This document shows, in pieces, positions 7,575 to 16,232 of a stretch of DNA of 41,982 nt (position 1 is its first letter; each line of letters starts with the position of its first letter). The stretch covers positions 1 through 41,982 of the forward strand of contig QBMH01000014.1 of NCBI GenBank assembly GCA_003249025.1, given 5' to 3'. This DNA is from Leptolyngbya sp. GTDB lineage: Bacteria > Cyanobacteriota > Cyanobacteriia > Leptolyngbyales > Leptolyngbyaceae. The notes beneath the pieces were generated by a model. The model ran no database searches and was not told the origin of the DNA. It saw nothing but the letters and a program-made list of their open reading frames with translations. Both the position numbers and the translations under genes were made by a program.

Positions 7575-9119
7575 CTAGCAAGATGCTGCATAGTGAACGA
7601 GTTGCCCGATGCGATGACGGAGTGTTTCTAAGCCAAGACGGTCGCTAGCAGAAATAAATAATGCCTGGGGATGCTCTTCTTTTGCCCGCATGAGAGTGTC
7701 GCCATCGATCTGATCAATTTTGTTAAATGCCAGCAGGCTAGGACCAGGGGCGATCGCCATTTCAGACAAAATCGTCATAACTGAGCGAATTTGGCTTTGC
7801 CATGCGGGATGGGATAAATCCACCAGGTGAATCAGGGCAGTGGCTTCTGTGACTTCTTCCAGCGTGGCACGAAACGCATCGACTAAGGAGGGCGGCAACT
7901 CGTGAATAAAGCCCACGGTATCGGTTAGCAAAACGGACAGTGGCTCTTGGGTGATCGCATCGGGCACCACCATTCGGCGTGTGGTTGGATCAAGGGTGGC
8001 AAAGAGTTGATCAGCCGTGTAGACATCCGCATTGGTCAGCACATTTAGCAAGGTTGATTTCCCGGCGTTGGTGTAGCCCACCACAGCGATCGAGGGCACC
8101 TCTTGATGCTGACGACGTTGGCGCATTCGGGCGCGGTGGGCTTGCAGTTGGGTGACTTCCCGCTGTAGACGAGTGATCCGCTGTTGAATCGATCGCCGTT
8201 CCGTTTCTAGCTTGGTTTCACCCGGTCCGCGTGTGCCGATACCGCCGCCCAAGCGAGACATCGCCTGTCCGCGTCCGGTTAATCGGGGTAAGCGATATTC
8301 CAATTGCGCCAGTTCAACTTGCAGCTTTCCGGCTCCCGATTGGGCACGTTGGGCGAAAATGTCTAAAATTACCTCGGTGCGATCAACCACTCGTAGCCCA
8401 ATTTGAGTCTCCAAATTTCGGACTTGGGCTGGCGACAAATCGCGATCGAAGACAACGAGATTTGCCCCCACGCTTTGCACCGATCGCGCAATTTCCTGCA
8501 CTTTCCCTTCTCCTACCACAGTGCGGGGATGGGGACGAGGGCGTTTTTGGGTCAGGGTATGCAGCACCTCGCCACCCGCTGTTTCAATCAATCGCCCTAG
8601 TTCTTCTAAGCCATCTTGAAAATGCTGAGAGGAGATTTTTTCGGTATGTAATCCCACAATCAAGACGCGATCGTGATCTGAGTCAACCTGTTGGGCAACA
8701 AATTCGCGACGAAATTCTTCTTCAAGTCCTTCTACCAAATCAGAAAAGTCTTGGTCGGCAATGACCTCTACGCTCAAGGCTGGAGTCACCGTCCAATTGG
8801 CTTCTGGATGAGGCACCAAATGGGCAAGATAGGCTGCTGCAATGTAGCCCGTTGCGCCACCGCCGCGACGTTCAAATCCACTTCCGGTCAAATTCAGCAC
8901 CACCAAAGCATCTAAACGCTGCATTGCCATGACGGTTAAGGTTGTTTCACCCGGAGGCTCATCTTTTAATTGAGTTGCGATACAGCGAATGCCACTCAGC
9001 CGTTCTGCACCGTAGCGAGGCAGTTCTAGCGGTGGAATTCGGGTTTGGCGAGGGGTGCCAACCCCCACCCGAATCACCTGTCCGCGTCGATTGATGTACG
9101 CGCAAATAGGCTGCCCCAA
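7575..9119 (-). CDS. hflX: ribosome-associated GTPase HflX
   Basis: This frame encodes an HflX-type TRAFAC GTPase: the N-terminal glycine-rich region (VVGEGKVQEIA, FDRDLSPAQ), the conserved GRGQAMSRLGGGIGTRGPGE segment, then the G domain with GYTNAGKST (P-loop, near residue 350), LDPTTR (switch I), DTVGF and NKID. HflX splits stalled or hibernating ribosomes. The first canonical start is TTG 9119 (514 residues), yet the same frame stays open and homologous for another 47 codons to 9260, reading NLQGIKSSQLKQLQQLY as in cyanobacterial HflX. There the remembered ATG position is ATC, directly after an in-frame stop. The real start may therefore be non-canonical, or the N-terminus is shortened. 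clpP lies downstream on the same strand. Confidence 0.93.
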   Translation of the reverse strand: MGQPICAYINRRGQVIRVGVGTPRQTRIPPLELPRYGAERLSGIRCIATQLKDEPPGETTLTVMAMQRLDALVVLNLTGSGFERRGGGATGYIAAAYLAHLVPHPEANWTVTPALSVEVIADQDFSDLVEGLEEEFRREFVAQQVDSDHDRVLIVGLHTEKISSQHFQDGLEELGRLIETAGGEVLHTLTQKRPRPHPRTVVGEGKVQEIARSVQSVGANLVVFDRDLSPAQVRNLETQIGLRVVDRTEVILDIFAQRAQSGAGKLQVELAQLEYRLPRLTGRGQAMSRLGGGIGTRGPGETKLETERRSIQQRITRLQREVTQLQAHRARMRQRRQHQEVPSIAVVGYTNAGKSTLLNVLTNADVYTADQLFATLDPTTRRMVVPDAITQEPLSVLLTDTVGFIHELPPSLVDAFRATLEEVTEATALIHLVDLSHPAWQSQIRSVMTILSEMAIAPGPSLLAFNKIDQIDGDTLMRAKEEHPQALFISASDRLGLETLRHRIGQLVHYAASC

Positions 9120-9260
9120 TTCCGTACTGACGGCAGCAAGCCGCTGGGCAAATTCAGCAGTGGTAACGCGATCGCTGGGTAATCGCTGCTGATATAGCTG
9201 CTGTAGTTGTTTAAGCTGACTACTCTTGATGCCTTGAAGATTGCCGTGAATTAAGTCGAT

Positions 9261-9831
9261 AAACTACTCTAGCCAAATGCGTCTAATTCTTATTCTATCG
9301 ATAGGAACTAAGCTAAAGCGATCGTTACAGGATGTATTGATAAGTATTTCTGTGGTGATTCATACAAAATTCAAACCATCATCTTTTAACGCTTATTTTT
9401 TCCTCTACTTTAAGAACTAGAAGGCAACTATAGAAGCTATTTCAAGCCTCATAAAACTCTGATATTTTGAGAGTGAATTTCAAATCGGGTAAGCAATTGT
9501 GCTTATCAACTCGTCATAAGTTTATGAATATGGTTAGAATCGTGTTGTAAAGGCAGACCTTTGAAGGGTATGAACTAGAGAGTCTCCCTGTTAAGCGGAT
9601 GTGGGAGTGACTGTCTTTATAGATACTTTGTTTAGAACGAAGCTCAGCTATTCTAAATTTGCTTAGGTTTAAGTAAAGCCGTGTTCTGCACTGGTGACAG
9701 GGTGAAAGAGCAATTTGAAGGCTTTGCCAATATGAATTATGGTCTATAGTAAATATTCAATTCTTAAAAAAGTCTAATCTTAAAAAAAACTAAAGTTTTC
9801 GAGGATTGGATATGGTGATTGGAGGGCAGCC
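9261..9831. other. 571-bp intergenic region between divergent hflX and DUF1815 gene
   Basis: No ORF of coding character is seen. The left part is AT-rich and presumably carries the hflX promoter. From about 9535 there is a possible -10 box followed by a chain of hairpins leading to the DUF1815 gene. Confidence 0.6.
9535..9660 (+). ncRNA. candidate structured RNA or 5' leader of the DUF1815 gene
   Basis: TAGAAT at 9535-9540 is a possible -10 box. Just after it the sequence folds on paper into a three-way junction. P1 is 9548-9556 with 9611-9619 (nine pairs, one G-U). P2 is ACC/GGT at 9557-9569. P3 is CTCCC 9584-9588 with GGGAG 9603-9607. A separate perfect 7-bp hairpin follows (TTTAGAA 9631-9637 with TTCTAAA 9651-9657). 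I do not recognise an Rfam class; it lacks the glutamine-riboswitch core. It could be an independent small RNA or a regulatory leader, since the DUF1815 start is about 170 nt further on. Confidence 0.4.
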
Positions 9832-10182
9832 GTGTTTATAAGACTTGCAGAGCAACATCGTCAGTTCGTCCAAGATTTGGTTATGAATCTTCAGGCTCTT
9901 GCGATCGTGCTAGAGCGAAAGGGTTATCTAGCCTCTTGCTATACCTGTGGCGGACAGATGAATAGCGCTTCATTTATGGTGAGTTTGGCTGACAGTCATC
10001 TGATTCGCTTCTTAGTTTCTGATTATGGAATTACCTGGACTGAGATGCGCGACGATCGCGAATTAATGAAATTAGAAGGCGCAGAAGCCATTAGCCAGCT
10101 TCAAGAACTGGCGAATTTAGTCAAGTATCAGATTAAGCCTGCTCAATCTCGTTCAGCCATGCTGACTGAGACTGTAGGCTAG
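9832..10182 (+). CDS. DUF1815 family protein
   Basis: A 116-residue soluble protein matching the cyanobacteria-restricted DUF1815 family from memory: FVQDLVMNLQALAIVLERKG, SCYTCGGQMNSASFMVSL, FLVSDYGITWTEMRDDRELM. Function unknown. The paired cysteines (SCYTCGG) and the very high apparent conservation suggest a core cyanobacterial role. It starts with GTG at 9832 with a strong GGAGG ribosome site about 7 nt upstream. A long structured leader precedes it and a hairpin terminator follows, so it appears monocistronic. Confidence 0.85.
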   Translation: MFIRLAEQHRQFVQDLVMNLQALAIVLERKGYLASCYTCGGQMNSASFMVSLADSHLIRFLVSDYGITWTEMRDDRELMKLEGAEAISQLQELANLVKYQIKPAQSRSAMLTETVG

Positions 10183-10217
10183 CGGGTTTGGTTGAATGCT
10201 TTGATCCAATTTTTTCC

Positions 10218-10249
10218 TAAAGCAGATTCTGAACTGGGAGTCTGCTTTA
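10218..10249 (+). terminator. hairpin terminator after the DUF1815 gene
   Basis: A 12-bp stem (10218-10229 with 10238-10249, one G-U) with an 8-nt loop. AAAGTATTTTTA follows, so the T-run is slightly displaced. It lies 36 bp after the DUF1815 stop. Confidence 0.65.
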
Positions 10250-10355
10250 AAGTATTTTTATAGCAAAACCATCGTTTTCCTTCTAACCGACTGTTTCTCT
10301 GCTTGCAACCTTCCGGCTTAAGATAAAGGATCGTTGCAGTGGATAGGGTGAAGCG

Positions 10356-11294
10356 ATGCGAATTTTGATCATGGGTGGAACCCGCTTTGTCGGGGTTTAC
10401 CTGACACGGTTGTTGTGTGAGCAGCATGAGGTTATTTTATTTAACCGAGGCAATCAACCTGCTCCTGCGGAAAGGGTGCAGCAGATTCATGGCGATCGCA
10501 CCGATGCCGCTCAACTCAAACGACTCCTTCAGGATCAAGAATTTGATGCCATTTTCGATAACAACGGGCGAGAACTGACGGATACTCAGCCCTTGGTAGA
10601 AATCTTTAAAGGTCGAGTCAAGCATTTTGTCTATCTCAGTTCGGCGGGGGTCTATCTTAAAGCTGACCAAATGCCTCATGTAGAAGGCGATGCGGTTGAT
10701 CCCCATAGTCGGCATAAGGGCAAGCATGAGACTGAAGTCTATTTGGCAGAACAGGGGTTACCCTTTACGTCGATTCGCCCCACCTATATCTACGGTCCTC
10801 AAAACTACAACGATCTGGAAGCTTGGTTTTTTGATCGCATCGTTCGCGATCGCCCGATCCCGATCCCCGTTAATGGAAGGCACATCACCCAACTTGGACA
10901 TGTGAAAGATCTGGCTCAAGCGATGGCAAATGTGTTGGATAATCGCCAAGCGATCGGGCAGATTTACAATATTTCAGGCAACCGCTTCACTACTTTTGAT
11001 GGATTAGCGAGATCGTGTGCGATCGCCGCCGGAAAATCACCCTCCGATCTTGAGATTGTCCATTACGATCCCAAAAAATTTGATTTTGGCAAACAAAAAG
11101 CGTTTCCTCTGAGAACTCAACATTTCTTTGCTTCGATTCAAAAAGCGACTCGCGATCTGCATTGGACTCCTGAATTTGATCTGATTTCTGGGCTGCAAGA
11201 CTCCTTTCAACAGGATTATCTTCCATCCGGACGCACCCAAGCCACGGTAAACTTTTCAATCGATGACGAAATTTTGCAGGCTGTTGCTCTCTAA
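10356..11294 (+). CDS. NAD-dependent epimerase/dehydratase-like atypical SDR (CSP41b-like)
   Basis: A 312-residue Rossmann protein. The nucleotide-binding turn is GGTRFVG (residues 7-13), characteristic of atypical SDRs, followed by FNRG after beta 2 and YLSSAGVY at the active-site strand. The usual YxxxK is not present in standard form; HKGKHETE occupies the place. Overall it resembles cyanobacterial homologues of the chloroplast stem-loop-binding protein CSP41b, which binds and cuts RNA and associates with ribosomes, rather than a sugar epimerase. RPTYIYGP and the C-terminal DLHWTPEFDL are typical of the extended fold. Its 3' end is followed within 40 bp by a CofE-like gene, so they may be co-transcribed. 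Confidence 0.82.
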   Translation: MRILIMGGTRFVGVYLTRLLCEQHEVILFNRGNQPAPAERVQQIHGDRTDAAQLKRLLQDQEFDAIFDNNGRELTDTQPLVEIFKGRVKHFVYLSSAGVYLKADQMPHVEGDAVDPHSRHKGKHETEVYLAEQGLPFTSIRPTYIYGPQNYNDLEAWFFDRIVRDRPIPIPVNGRHITQLGHVKDLAQAMANVLDNRQAIGQIYNISGNRFTTFDGLARSCAIAAGKSPSDLEIVHYDPKKFDFGKQKAFPLRTQHFFASIQKATRDLHWTPEFDLISGLQDSFQQDYLPSGRTQATVNFSIDDEILQAVAL

Positions 11295-11331
11295 ATATTT
11301 CATCACCCGCCCCTTTCACGCCGAGGTTTTT

Positions 11332-12501
11332 GTGCTTCTCCAATTTCTTGGACTCATTCTACTCACGAGCATCCTACTCATTGGGCTGTATCTGCTGGCA
11401 TTAGAAATTCAGTATCGCGATCGCCCTGGCAATAAGTTGGTGGCAACCGTTGGGCAATGGCACCTTCAAGCGCAAGCACCGAACCACTATCGGCTGGTGG
11501 GCGAGATGGAGTTAATTAACCGCACTGCCAAGCTCGAAATCATGGTGCCGCAGATTAGGGCAGAGGTGAAACTGCTGTCAGAAGGAAGTTTAAGGGGGGT
11601 CACCACTCAAACTCATGTTGTTTCGCATCATCCTGACGAAACGGCTCGTCCAGATAATTACTGGTTTGCTTACATCGTCAAGGTTGGTAAACGAACGACG
11701 ATAGAGGTACAAATTGATATTCATGGGGCTGACCTGAGCCAACTGAAAACGGCGTGGGTGCAGGTGCATTACCTAACTTACGGTCCTCAAGGACGAATTC
11801 CCAAAACACGCCATGTAGTGGTGCCATTTCAGTTTCCCGATGCGGCAGAATCCAAAAATTGGCGATCGACCCCAACGGCTGACGTATTGCCCATTCGGAC
11901 TCATTTGTTGACAGAATTGGATAGCCCGGTGGAAGTAGTCCGGCGCTATGTCAGTCCTCATGCCAAATCAGGGGATGTGGTGACGATTGGAGAAAGCCCG
12001 ATCGCCATTATGCAAGGGCGCTTTCGAGATCCCCAAGACATCCAGCCGGGATGGGCGGCTAAACGACTGTGCTATTTATTTCTACCCACTTCCAGCCTAG
12101 CAACCGCCTGTGGATTGCAAGCTCTGATTGATCAGTCGGGTACAGTGCGGGTGCTGGCGGCGTTTTTGGTGGGCGCGATCGCCAAAGTCTTTGGCAAGCC
12201 GGGGGTGTTTTATCAACTGGCAGGAGAACAAGCGCGCCTGATCGATGACGTAACGGGTACTTTGCCGCCCTACGATCAGTTCATTGTGTTGGGTCCTGAG
12301 CATCCCCAACAGGTCGTGGATCTGATTCAACAAGAAACAGGTTTATCGGCGGCGATCGTCGATGTGAATGATTTAGGAGCGGTGAAAGTGCTTGCTGCAA
12401 CTTCAAATGTGGCGATTCCGATGTTGCAGAAAGCTTTAAAGAAAAATCCGGCAGGGAATGCCGACGAACAAACGCCTGTCGTGTTGATTCGCCCCCTTTA
12501 A
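11332..12501 (+). CDS. membrane-anchored CofE-like (F420-0:gamma-glutamyl ligase family) protein
   Basis: One N-terminal transmembrane helix (LLQFLGLILLTSILLIGLYL) precedes a roughly 190-residue region of unknown fold, probably beta-rich. From about residue 200 comes a CofE-like domain: SGDVVTIGESPIAIMQGRF corresponds to the GD...SxxEGR core of F420-0:gamma-glutamyl ligases. In F420 producers CofE adds glutamates to coenzyme F420-0; no other F420 gene is in view, so a different ligase substrate is plausible. GTG 11332 was chosen because GAGG lies 5 nt upstream and the helix begins there. An upstream ATG at 11263 would add 23 residues and overlap the preceding gene by 32 bp. Confidence 0.65.
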   Translation: MLLQFLGLILLTSILLIGLYLLALEIQYRDRPGNKLVATVGQWHLQAQAPNHYRLVGEMELINRTAKLEIMVPQIRAEVKLLSEGSLRGVTTQTHVVSHHPDETARPDNYWFAYIVKVGKRTTIEVQIDIHGADLSQLKTAWVQVHYLTYGPQGRIPKTRHVVVPFQFPDAAESKNWRSTPTADVLPIRTHLLTELDSPVEVVRRYVSPHAKSGDVVTIGESPIAIMQGRFRDPQDIQPGWAAKRLCYLFLPTSSLATACGLQALIDQSGTVRVLAAFLVGAIAKVFGKPGVFYQLAGEQARLIDDVTGTLPPYDQFIVLGPEHPQQVVDLIQQETGLSAAIVDVNDLGAVKVLAATSNVAIPMLQKALKKNPAGNADEQTPVVLIRPL

Positions 12502-12623
12502 GCGGAACGTGTGTACCGTGATCACTTTATAATAACCATCTGTCACACTGGCTAATTCGCTAAACTGATTAGAATGTTAGTGTTACCTTGAGTTCCCTTC
12601 TGGCTGATTTGGCATTTTAATCA

Positions 12624-13916
12624 ATGACTCAATCACTCCCTCAACCCACCGAAGTCTTAATTCGCCCCGTGCAGTATGGCGATATAGAAACTGCTGATCG
12701 GCTGTGTGATGAAGCCGAGGGGGAAGAGCTACAGTTTTCTATCAATCCAGATAAGCCCCTAAAACCACTACGCTGGTATGCTCCTTGGCGGTTTCTCAGT
12801 TTTTTGGTCAATCGCTCCCATCTGTTTGGTGCCTACATTTTTGAGCAAGACAGTAAACTCCGAGGAATTGTAAAAATTTCTCCGTTTAATCGGACTCGGA
12901 CGACTTGGCGGGTAGATCGGGTTGCAGTGGTGGAAGAACTGGCGAGTGTAGAGGACAGCGCGATCGCCATTGAGACTGCTCCCCTGCCTCTGAGCGATAT
13001 CGGTTCTCATTTATTGCGCTACTGCTTTGAAACGGTTTGGGAGGCTCGGACATGGCTGCTGGAAGTCAACGTCAATGATAATGAGCTACTAGCGTTATAT
13101 CGACAAAATGGCTTCCAATCTTTGGCAAACATTACCTATTGGGAGATTGATCCAGCGCTGCTACAAAACCTTGCAGAACGAGAGCCAGACCTCCCCAATC
13201 TGTTGCCTGTGAGCAACGCAGATGCTCAGTTACTCTATCAACTCGATACTATGTTCATGCCGCCATTGGTGCGGCAGGTCTTCGATCGCCACCTGTCTGA
13301 TTTCAAAACCAGCTTGATTGATTCGGTATTGAATGGAGTGAAAAACTGGGTGAATCAGTTGGAAGTGGTGAGTGGTTATATTTTTGAATCGCAACGAAAA
13401 GCTGCGATCGGCTATTTTCAGATTCAGCTTTGTCGAGATGGGTCGCGTCCCCATCAGGCACAACTGACTGTCAATCCTTCCTACACTTGGCTTTATCCAG
13501 AGCTAATGTCTCAAATGGCGCGAATTACCCAAGAGTTACCCTCCCAATCGCTTCAGCTTGCTTCCTATGATTATCAGCCTGAGCGAGAAGAATATTTGAA
13601 GCAACTGGGAGCCGATCGCATTGCCCATACGCTGATGATGTCGCGATCGGTGTGGCACAAAGTTCGAGAATCCAGACTTAGTGGATTTGAAAATCTCCAG
13701 CTTCCAGAAGTTTTGCAAGGGCTTCAACCTCGTAAGCAACCCATTCCTAGCCGAATTAATTTGCAATCGACAAGCCAAGCTCTGCAACAACCCCAAGCGA
13801 CCGTAAAAGTTCGTTCTAAAGGGTCTTCTAAATTGATTCAACCTAAAAATGCCATTCTAAATTTGTCTTCTAAAACGGATTTTTCTGACCATCCGCCCGA
13901 AGGTCCGTGTTGTTAG
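12624..13916 (+). CDS. tandem GNAT-type acetyltransferase-like protein
   Basis: A 430-residue protein. The N-terminal half has a GNAT layout: VLIRPVQYGDIETADRLCDE (beta 1, alpha 1), WRVDRVAVVEE (beta 4), GSHLLRYCFETVWEARTWLL and the closing LYRQNGFQSLANITYWEI. The acetyl-CoA loop (Q/RxxGxG/A) is poorly conserved. The second half (SGYIFESQRKAAIGYFQIQL, LTVNPSYTWLYPELMSQMAR, YLKQLGADRIAHTLMMSRSV) looks like a second, still more degenerate GNAT fold. The last 70 residues are polar and disordered-looking. The substrate is unknown and one half may be non-catalytic. It stands 13 bp before ruvX, suggesting co-transcription. Confidence 0.7.
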   Translation: MTQSLPQPTEVLIRPVQYGDIETADRLCDEAEGEELQFSINPDKPLKPLRWYAPWRFLSFLVNRSHLFGAYIFEQDSKLRGIVKISPFNRTRTTWRVDRVAVVEELASVEDSAIAIETAPLPLSDIGSHLLRYCFETVWEARTWLLEVNVNDNELLALYRQNGFQSLANITYWEIDPALLQNLAEREPDLPNLLPVSNADAQLLYQLDTMFMPPLVRQVFDRHLSDFKTSLIDSVLNGVKNWVNQLEVVSGYIFESQRKAAIGYFQIQLCRDGSRPHQAQLTVNPSYTWLYPELMSQMARITQELPSQSLQLASYDYQPEREEYLKQLGADRIAHTLMMSRSVWHKVRESRLSGFENLQLPEVLQGLQPRKQPIPSRINLQSTSQALQQPQATVKVRSKGSSKLIQPKNAILNLSSKTDFSDHPPEGPCC

Positions 13917-13929
13917 GCGGTGATAGTTG

Positions 13930-14382
13930 ATGCCAATCTCTGCTTTGGGTCTAGATGTTGGCAAGAAACGGATCGGTGTCGCTGGCTGCGATGGCACTGG
14001 GCTAATTGCTTTTGGCATTGAAACGATTGAACATCGTTCTTTTCAAACGACCGTGGAGCAGTTGCGAGAGTTAGTGATTGATCGCCAGGTGAGTGTTCTA
14101 GTGATTGGATTACCTTATTCCATGGATGGCAGCTTAGGTTCCCAAGCTCGGCAAGTCCAAAAATTTGCCACGGCGATCGCGTCTGCTCTTAATCTGCCAG
14201 TGGAATATGTAGATGAACGACTGACCTCATTTGAAGCGAAAGAGATGCTGCAAGCAGAAGGAATTTTCGCTACCAGACAAAAAGGATTGATTGATCGCAA
14301 AGCAGCGGCAATTATTCTGCAACAATGGCTAGATGAACGGCGATCGCCCAAGCATTCTGCCCTGGATTGTAACGAGAATTGA
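13930..14382 (+). CDS. ruvX: putative pre-16S rRNA nuclease / Holliday junction resolvase, YqgF type
   Basis: A 150-residue RNase H-fold protein of the YqgF/RuvX family. Motifs in order: LGLDVGKKRIGVA with catalytic Asp9, LVIGLPYSMDGSLG, VEYVDERLTS with the acidic Glu, and DRKAAAIILQQWLD with the final Asp. In E. coli the enzyme matures the 5' end of 16S rRNA; a resolvase role was proposed earlier. ATG 13930 was preferred to the adjacent TTG 13927. It lies 13 bp downstream of the GNAT-like gene and about 90 bp upstream of a DUF3727 gene, an order I recall from other cyanobacteria. Confidence 0.94.
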   Translation: MPISALGLDVGKKRIGVAGCDGTGLIAFGIETIEHRSFQTTVEQLRELVIDRQVSVLVIGLPYSMDGSLGSQARQVQKFATAIASALNLPVEYVDERLTSFEAKEMLQAEGIFATRQKGLIDRKAAAIILQQWLDERRSPKHSALDCNEN

Positions 14383-14475
14383 GAATTCTTTGGAAAATTC
14401 AACCAAAATAGACAAAGGTGAAACAGACTTTGGCAGAATGCTTCTTGGGCACCATGCATGAGGAGCAGTTTCGCA

Positions 14476-15048
14476 ATGGATGAAAATGAGATTGAAATGG
14501 ATGTAGAAACAGTAGTTTTGACCGATGATGCTGGGCGAAAAATTGCCTGCACAGTTGAACGCTTCATTGAAGTAGAGGAGCAGGACTATGCTTTGCTAGT
14601 TCCTGTGGATGCCCCTGTCGAAATTTTTGCTTGGCAGGGTGAAGAGGACGACGATGAAGAAGCAATTCCTGTTGAAGGTGAAGAAGAGATTGATGCTCTA
14701 TTCCCAATCGCAAAAGCTGTTTTAGAGGAGCAAAATCTAACTCTGAAAAGAACCGCAGTGGTATTGACGGTGGAAGGTGACCTCCCTGATTTAGAAGACG
14801 AAGACGAATTTATCGAAATCACTTCTGAAACGGATGAAGAGGACGTTGAAGAACTGCAACTCTTAGCTCGGTTTTACCACGAAGAAAAAGAATTTGCGGT
14901 TTATGCCCCGCTTGATCCGTTTTTCATCTTGGCGCGAATGGATGAAAACAACCAACCTCGCCTACTTCTGCCAGAAGAACTGGAAAAACTCCAGCCCCTG
15001 CTCGCCGACATCGAAGATCAGCTTTTTGATGATCTCGACTCGAACTAA
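14476..15048 (+). CDS. DUF3727 family acidic protein
   Basis: A 190-residue, strongly acidic protein made of two similar halves. Each starts with a strand-rich TVVLTDDAGRK- or ITSETDEEDVEELQLLARFY-like segment and includes a Y-A-L/V-Y-x-P element (DYALLVPVDAPVEIFAWQ; FAVYAPLDPFFILARMDE), so it resembles a duplicated DUF1292-type beta fold. Such proteins are annotated DUF3727 in cyanobacteria and plastids; function unknown. ATG 14476 was chosen over 14458 because AGGAG lies 10 nt upstream of it. It sits between ruvX and mltG and is followed directly by a terminator. Confidence 0.85.
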   Translation: MDENEIEMDVETVVLTDDAGRKIACTVERFIEVEEQDYALLVPVDAPVEIFAWQGEEDDDEEAIPVEGEEEIDALFPIAKAVLEEQNLTLKRTAVVLTVEGDLPDLEDEDEFIEITSETDEEDVEELQLLARFYHEEKEFAVYAPLDPFFILARMDENNQPRLLLPEELEKLQPLLADIEDQLFDDLDSN

Positions 15049-15056
15049 GAAAATGG

Positions 15057-15095
15057 CGATCGCGGCGAATTTTATACCAACCGCGATCGTTTTTT
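15057..15095 (+). terminator. Rho-independent terminator built from HIP1-like sequence
   Basis: CGATCGCGG (15057-15065) pairs perfectly with CCGCGATCG (15081-15089), followed by six T. The stem contains the HIP1 core. It would end the ruvX/DUF3727 transcript before mltG. Confidence 0.8.
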
Positions 15096-15140
15096 GTATC
15101 TCAAACTGCTGTAAGCGTAGCTACGGTGGACACCCTTTTT

Positions 15141-16232
15141 ATGGCTAAACGATTTCCCAAAGGTTTACTTTTCTTCGCGATCGCCCTAGCCATGGTTGGA
15201 ACAGCCACTTGGCAAACCTGCAACTGGTGGTTGACCACAACCGCCCCCATCGCATCCAGTTCTACCCAAGCGGATGCTAAACCAATTAATCTGCGCGTTG
15301 CCCCTGGCACATCCGCCCAAGAAATCGGACAAGATTTAGCAGCTTTAGGACTGATTCGGTCAGCCAGAGCTTGGAGCCTATGGACTCGGTGGACAACTTT
15401 TCGAGATGCTCAAGGAGGGTTTCAAGCAGGCACCTATCAACTTTCCAAAACTCAGTCTTTACCAGAAATTGCCAGCACAATTTGGGCAGGCAAGGTAACA
15501 CAGCGTAGCTTTACGATTCCAGAAGGTTGGTCGATGCGTCAGATGGCTCAATACTTTGAGCAACAAGGTTTTTTCCCCGCCAAGGACTTTTTAGTAGCGG
15601 CAGATCGGGTGTCTTCAGCCCAATATCCCTGGTTGCCTGCTACCAGCCCAGTGCCAGGTTTTCCCCGATTGGAAGGGTATCTTTTTCCCGATACTTATCA
15701 ACTCGCTGCACCTATTCAACCCGATGCCGTAATTCAGCAAATGCTCGATCGCTTTGAACAAGTGGCACTACCGATTTATCAGCAACAAACAGGGAAACCC
15801 TCTCTCACCGTGGCGCAATGGGTCACGTTGGCAAGCATTGTGGAAAAAGAAGCTGTGGTGCCAGAGGAGCGCGCTCGAATTGCTGGCGTATTCACGAATC
15901 GATTAGAGAAAGCGATGCCTTTGGCTTCTGATCCCACGGTGGAATACGCCTTTGGCATTAAACAAACGCCTGATCGCCCGTTGCTGTACCGCGAGGTAGA
16001 AACCCCTCATCCCTACAACACCTATATCAATCCAGGCTTGCCTCCCGCCGCGATCGCCAGTCCCGGTAAAGCGAGCTTGGAGGCAACTCTCAACCCAGAA
16101 AACACCGGTTATCTCTACTTTGTGGCACGATACGATGGTACTCATGTTTTTAGTCGCACTTTAGCAGAGCATCAGGCTGCCCAAACCGCCATTCACGATC
16201 GACGAGATGCAGCAAAATCTCCTAACCAATAA
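15141..16232 (+). CDS. mltG: endolytic murein transglycosylase MltG
   Basis: A 363-residue inner-membrane lytic transglycosylase with one N-terminal transmembrane helix (LLFFAIALAMVGTATW). The LysM-like region (INLRVAPGTSAQEIGQDLAA) precedes the YceG/MltG domain. Visible motifs are LEGYLFPDTYQ (178-187), ASIVEKEA (231-238, carrying the catalytic Glu), SDPTVEYAFG, and YNTYINPGLPPAAIASPGKA near the C-terminus. MltG cleaves nascent glycan strands and is thought to set their length. ATG 15141 is used; an upstream GTG at 15126 adds five residues. It follows the DUF3727 gene after a terminator and precedes yqeG. Confidence 0.95.
   Translation: MAKRFPKGLLFFAIALAMVGTATWQTCNWWLTTTAPIASSSTQADAKPINLRVAPGTSAQEIGQDLAALGLIRSARAWSLWTRWTTFRDAQGGFQAGTYQLSKTQSLPEIASTIWAGKVTQRSFTIPEGWSMRQMAQYFEQQGFFPAKDFLVAADRVSSAQYPWLPATSPVPGFPRLEGYLFPDTYQLAAPIQPDAVIQQMLDRFEQVALPIYQQQTGKPSLTVAQWVTLASIVEKEAVVPEERARIAGVFTNRLEKAMPLASDPTVEYAFGIKQTPDRPLLYREVETPHPYNTYINPGLPPAAIASPGKASLEATLNPENTGYLYFVARYDGTHVFSRTLAEHQAAQTAIHDRRDAAKSPNQ

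Noticed and set aside
8231-8764. 177-codon plus-strand frame within hflX
   Set aside because: It is antisense to the conserved HflX core and reads as a composition artefact.
9548-9619. Glutamine riboswitch (glnA RNA), which also has a three-way junction
   Set aside because: The conserved GUUCAUCC / GGACGGAAGUAGG core elements are absent.
9692-9736. Terminator from GGCTTTGCC
   Set aside because: Only three G-C pairs and no T-run directly after it.
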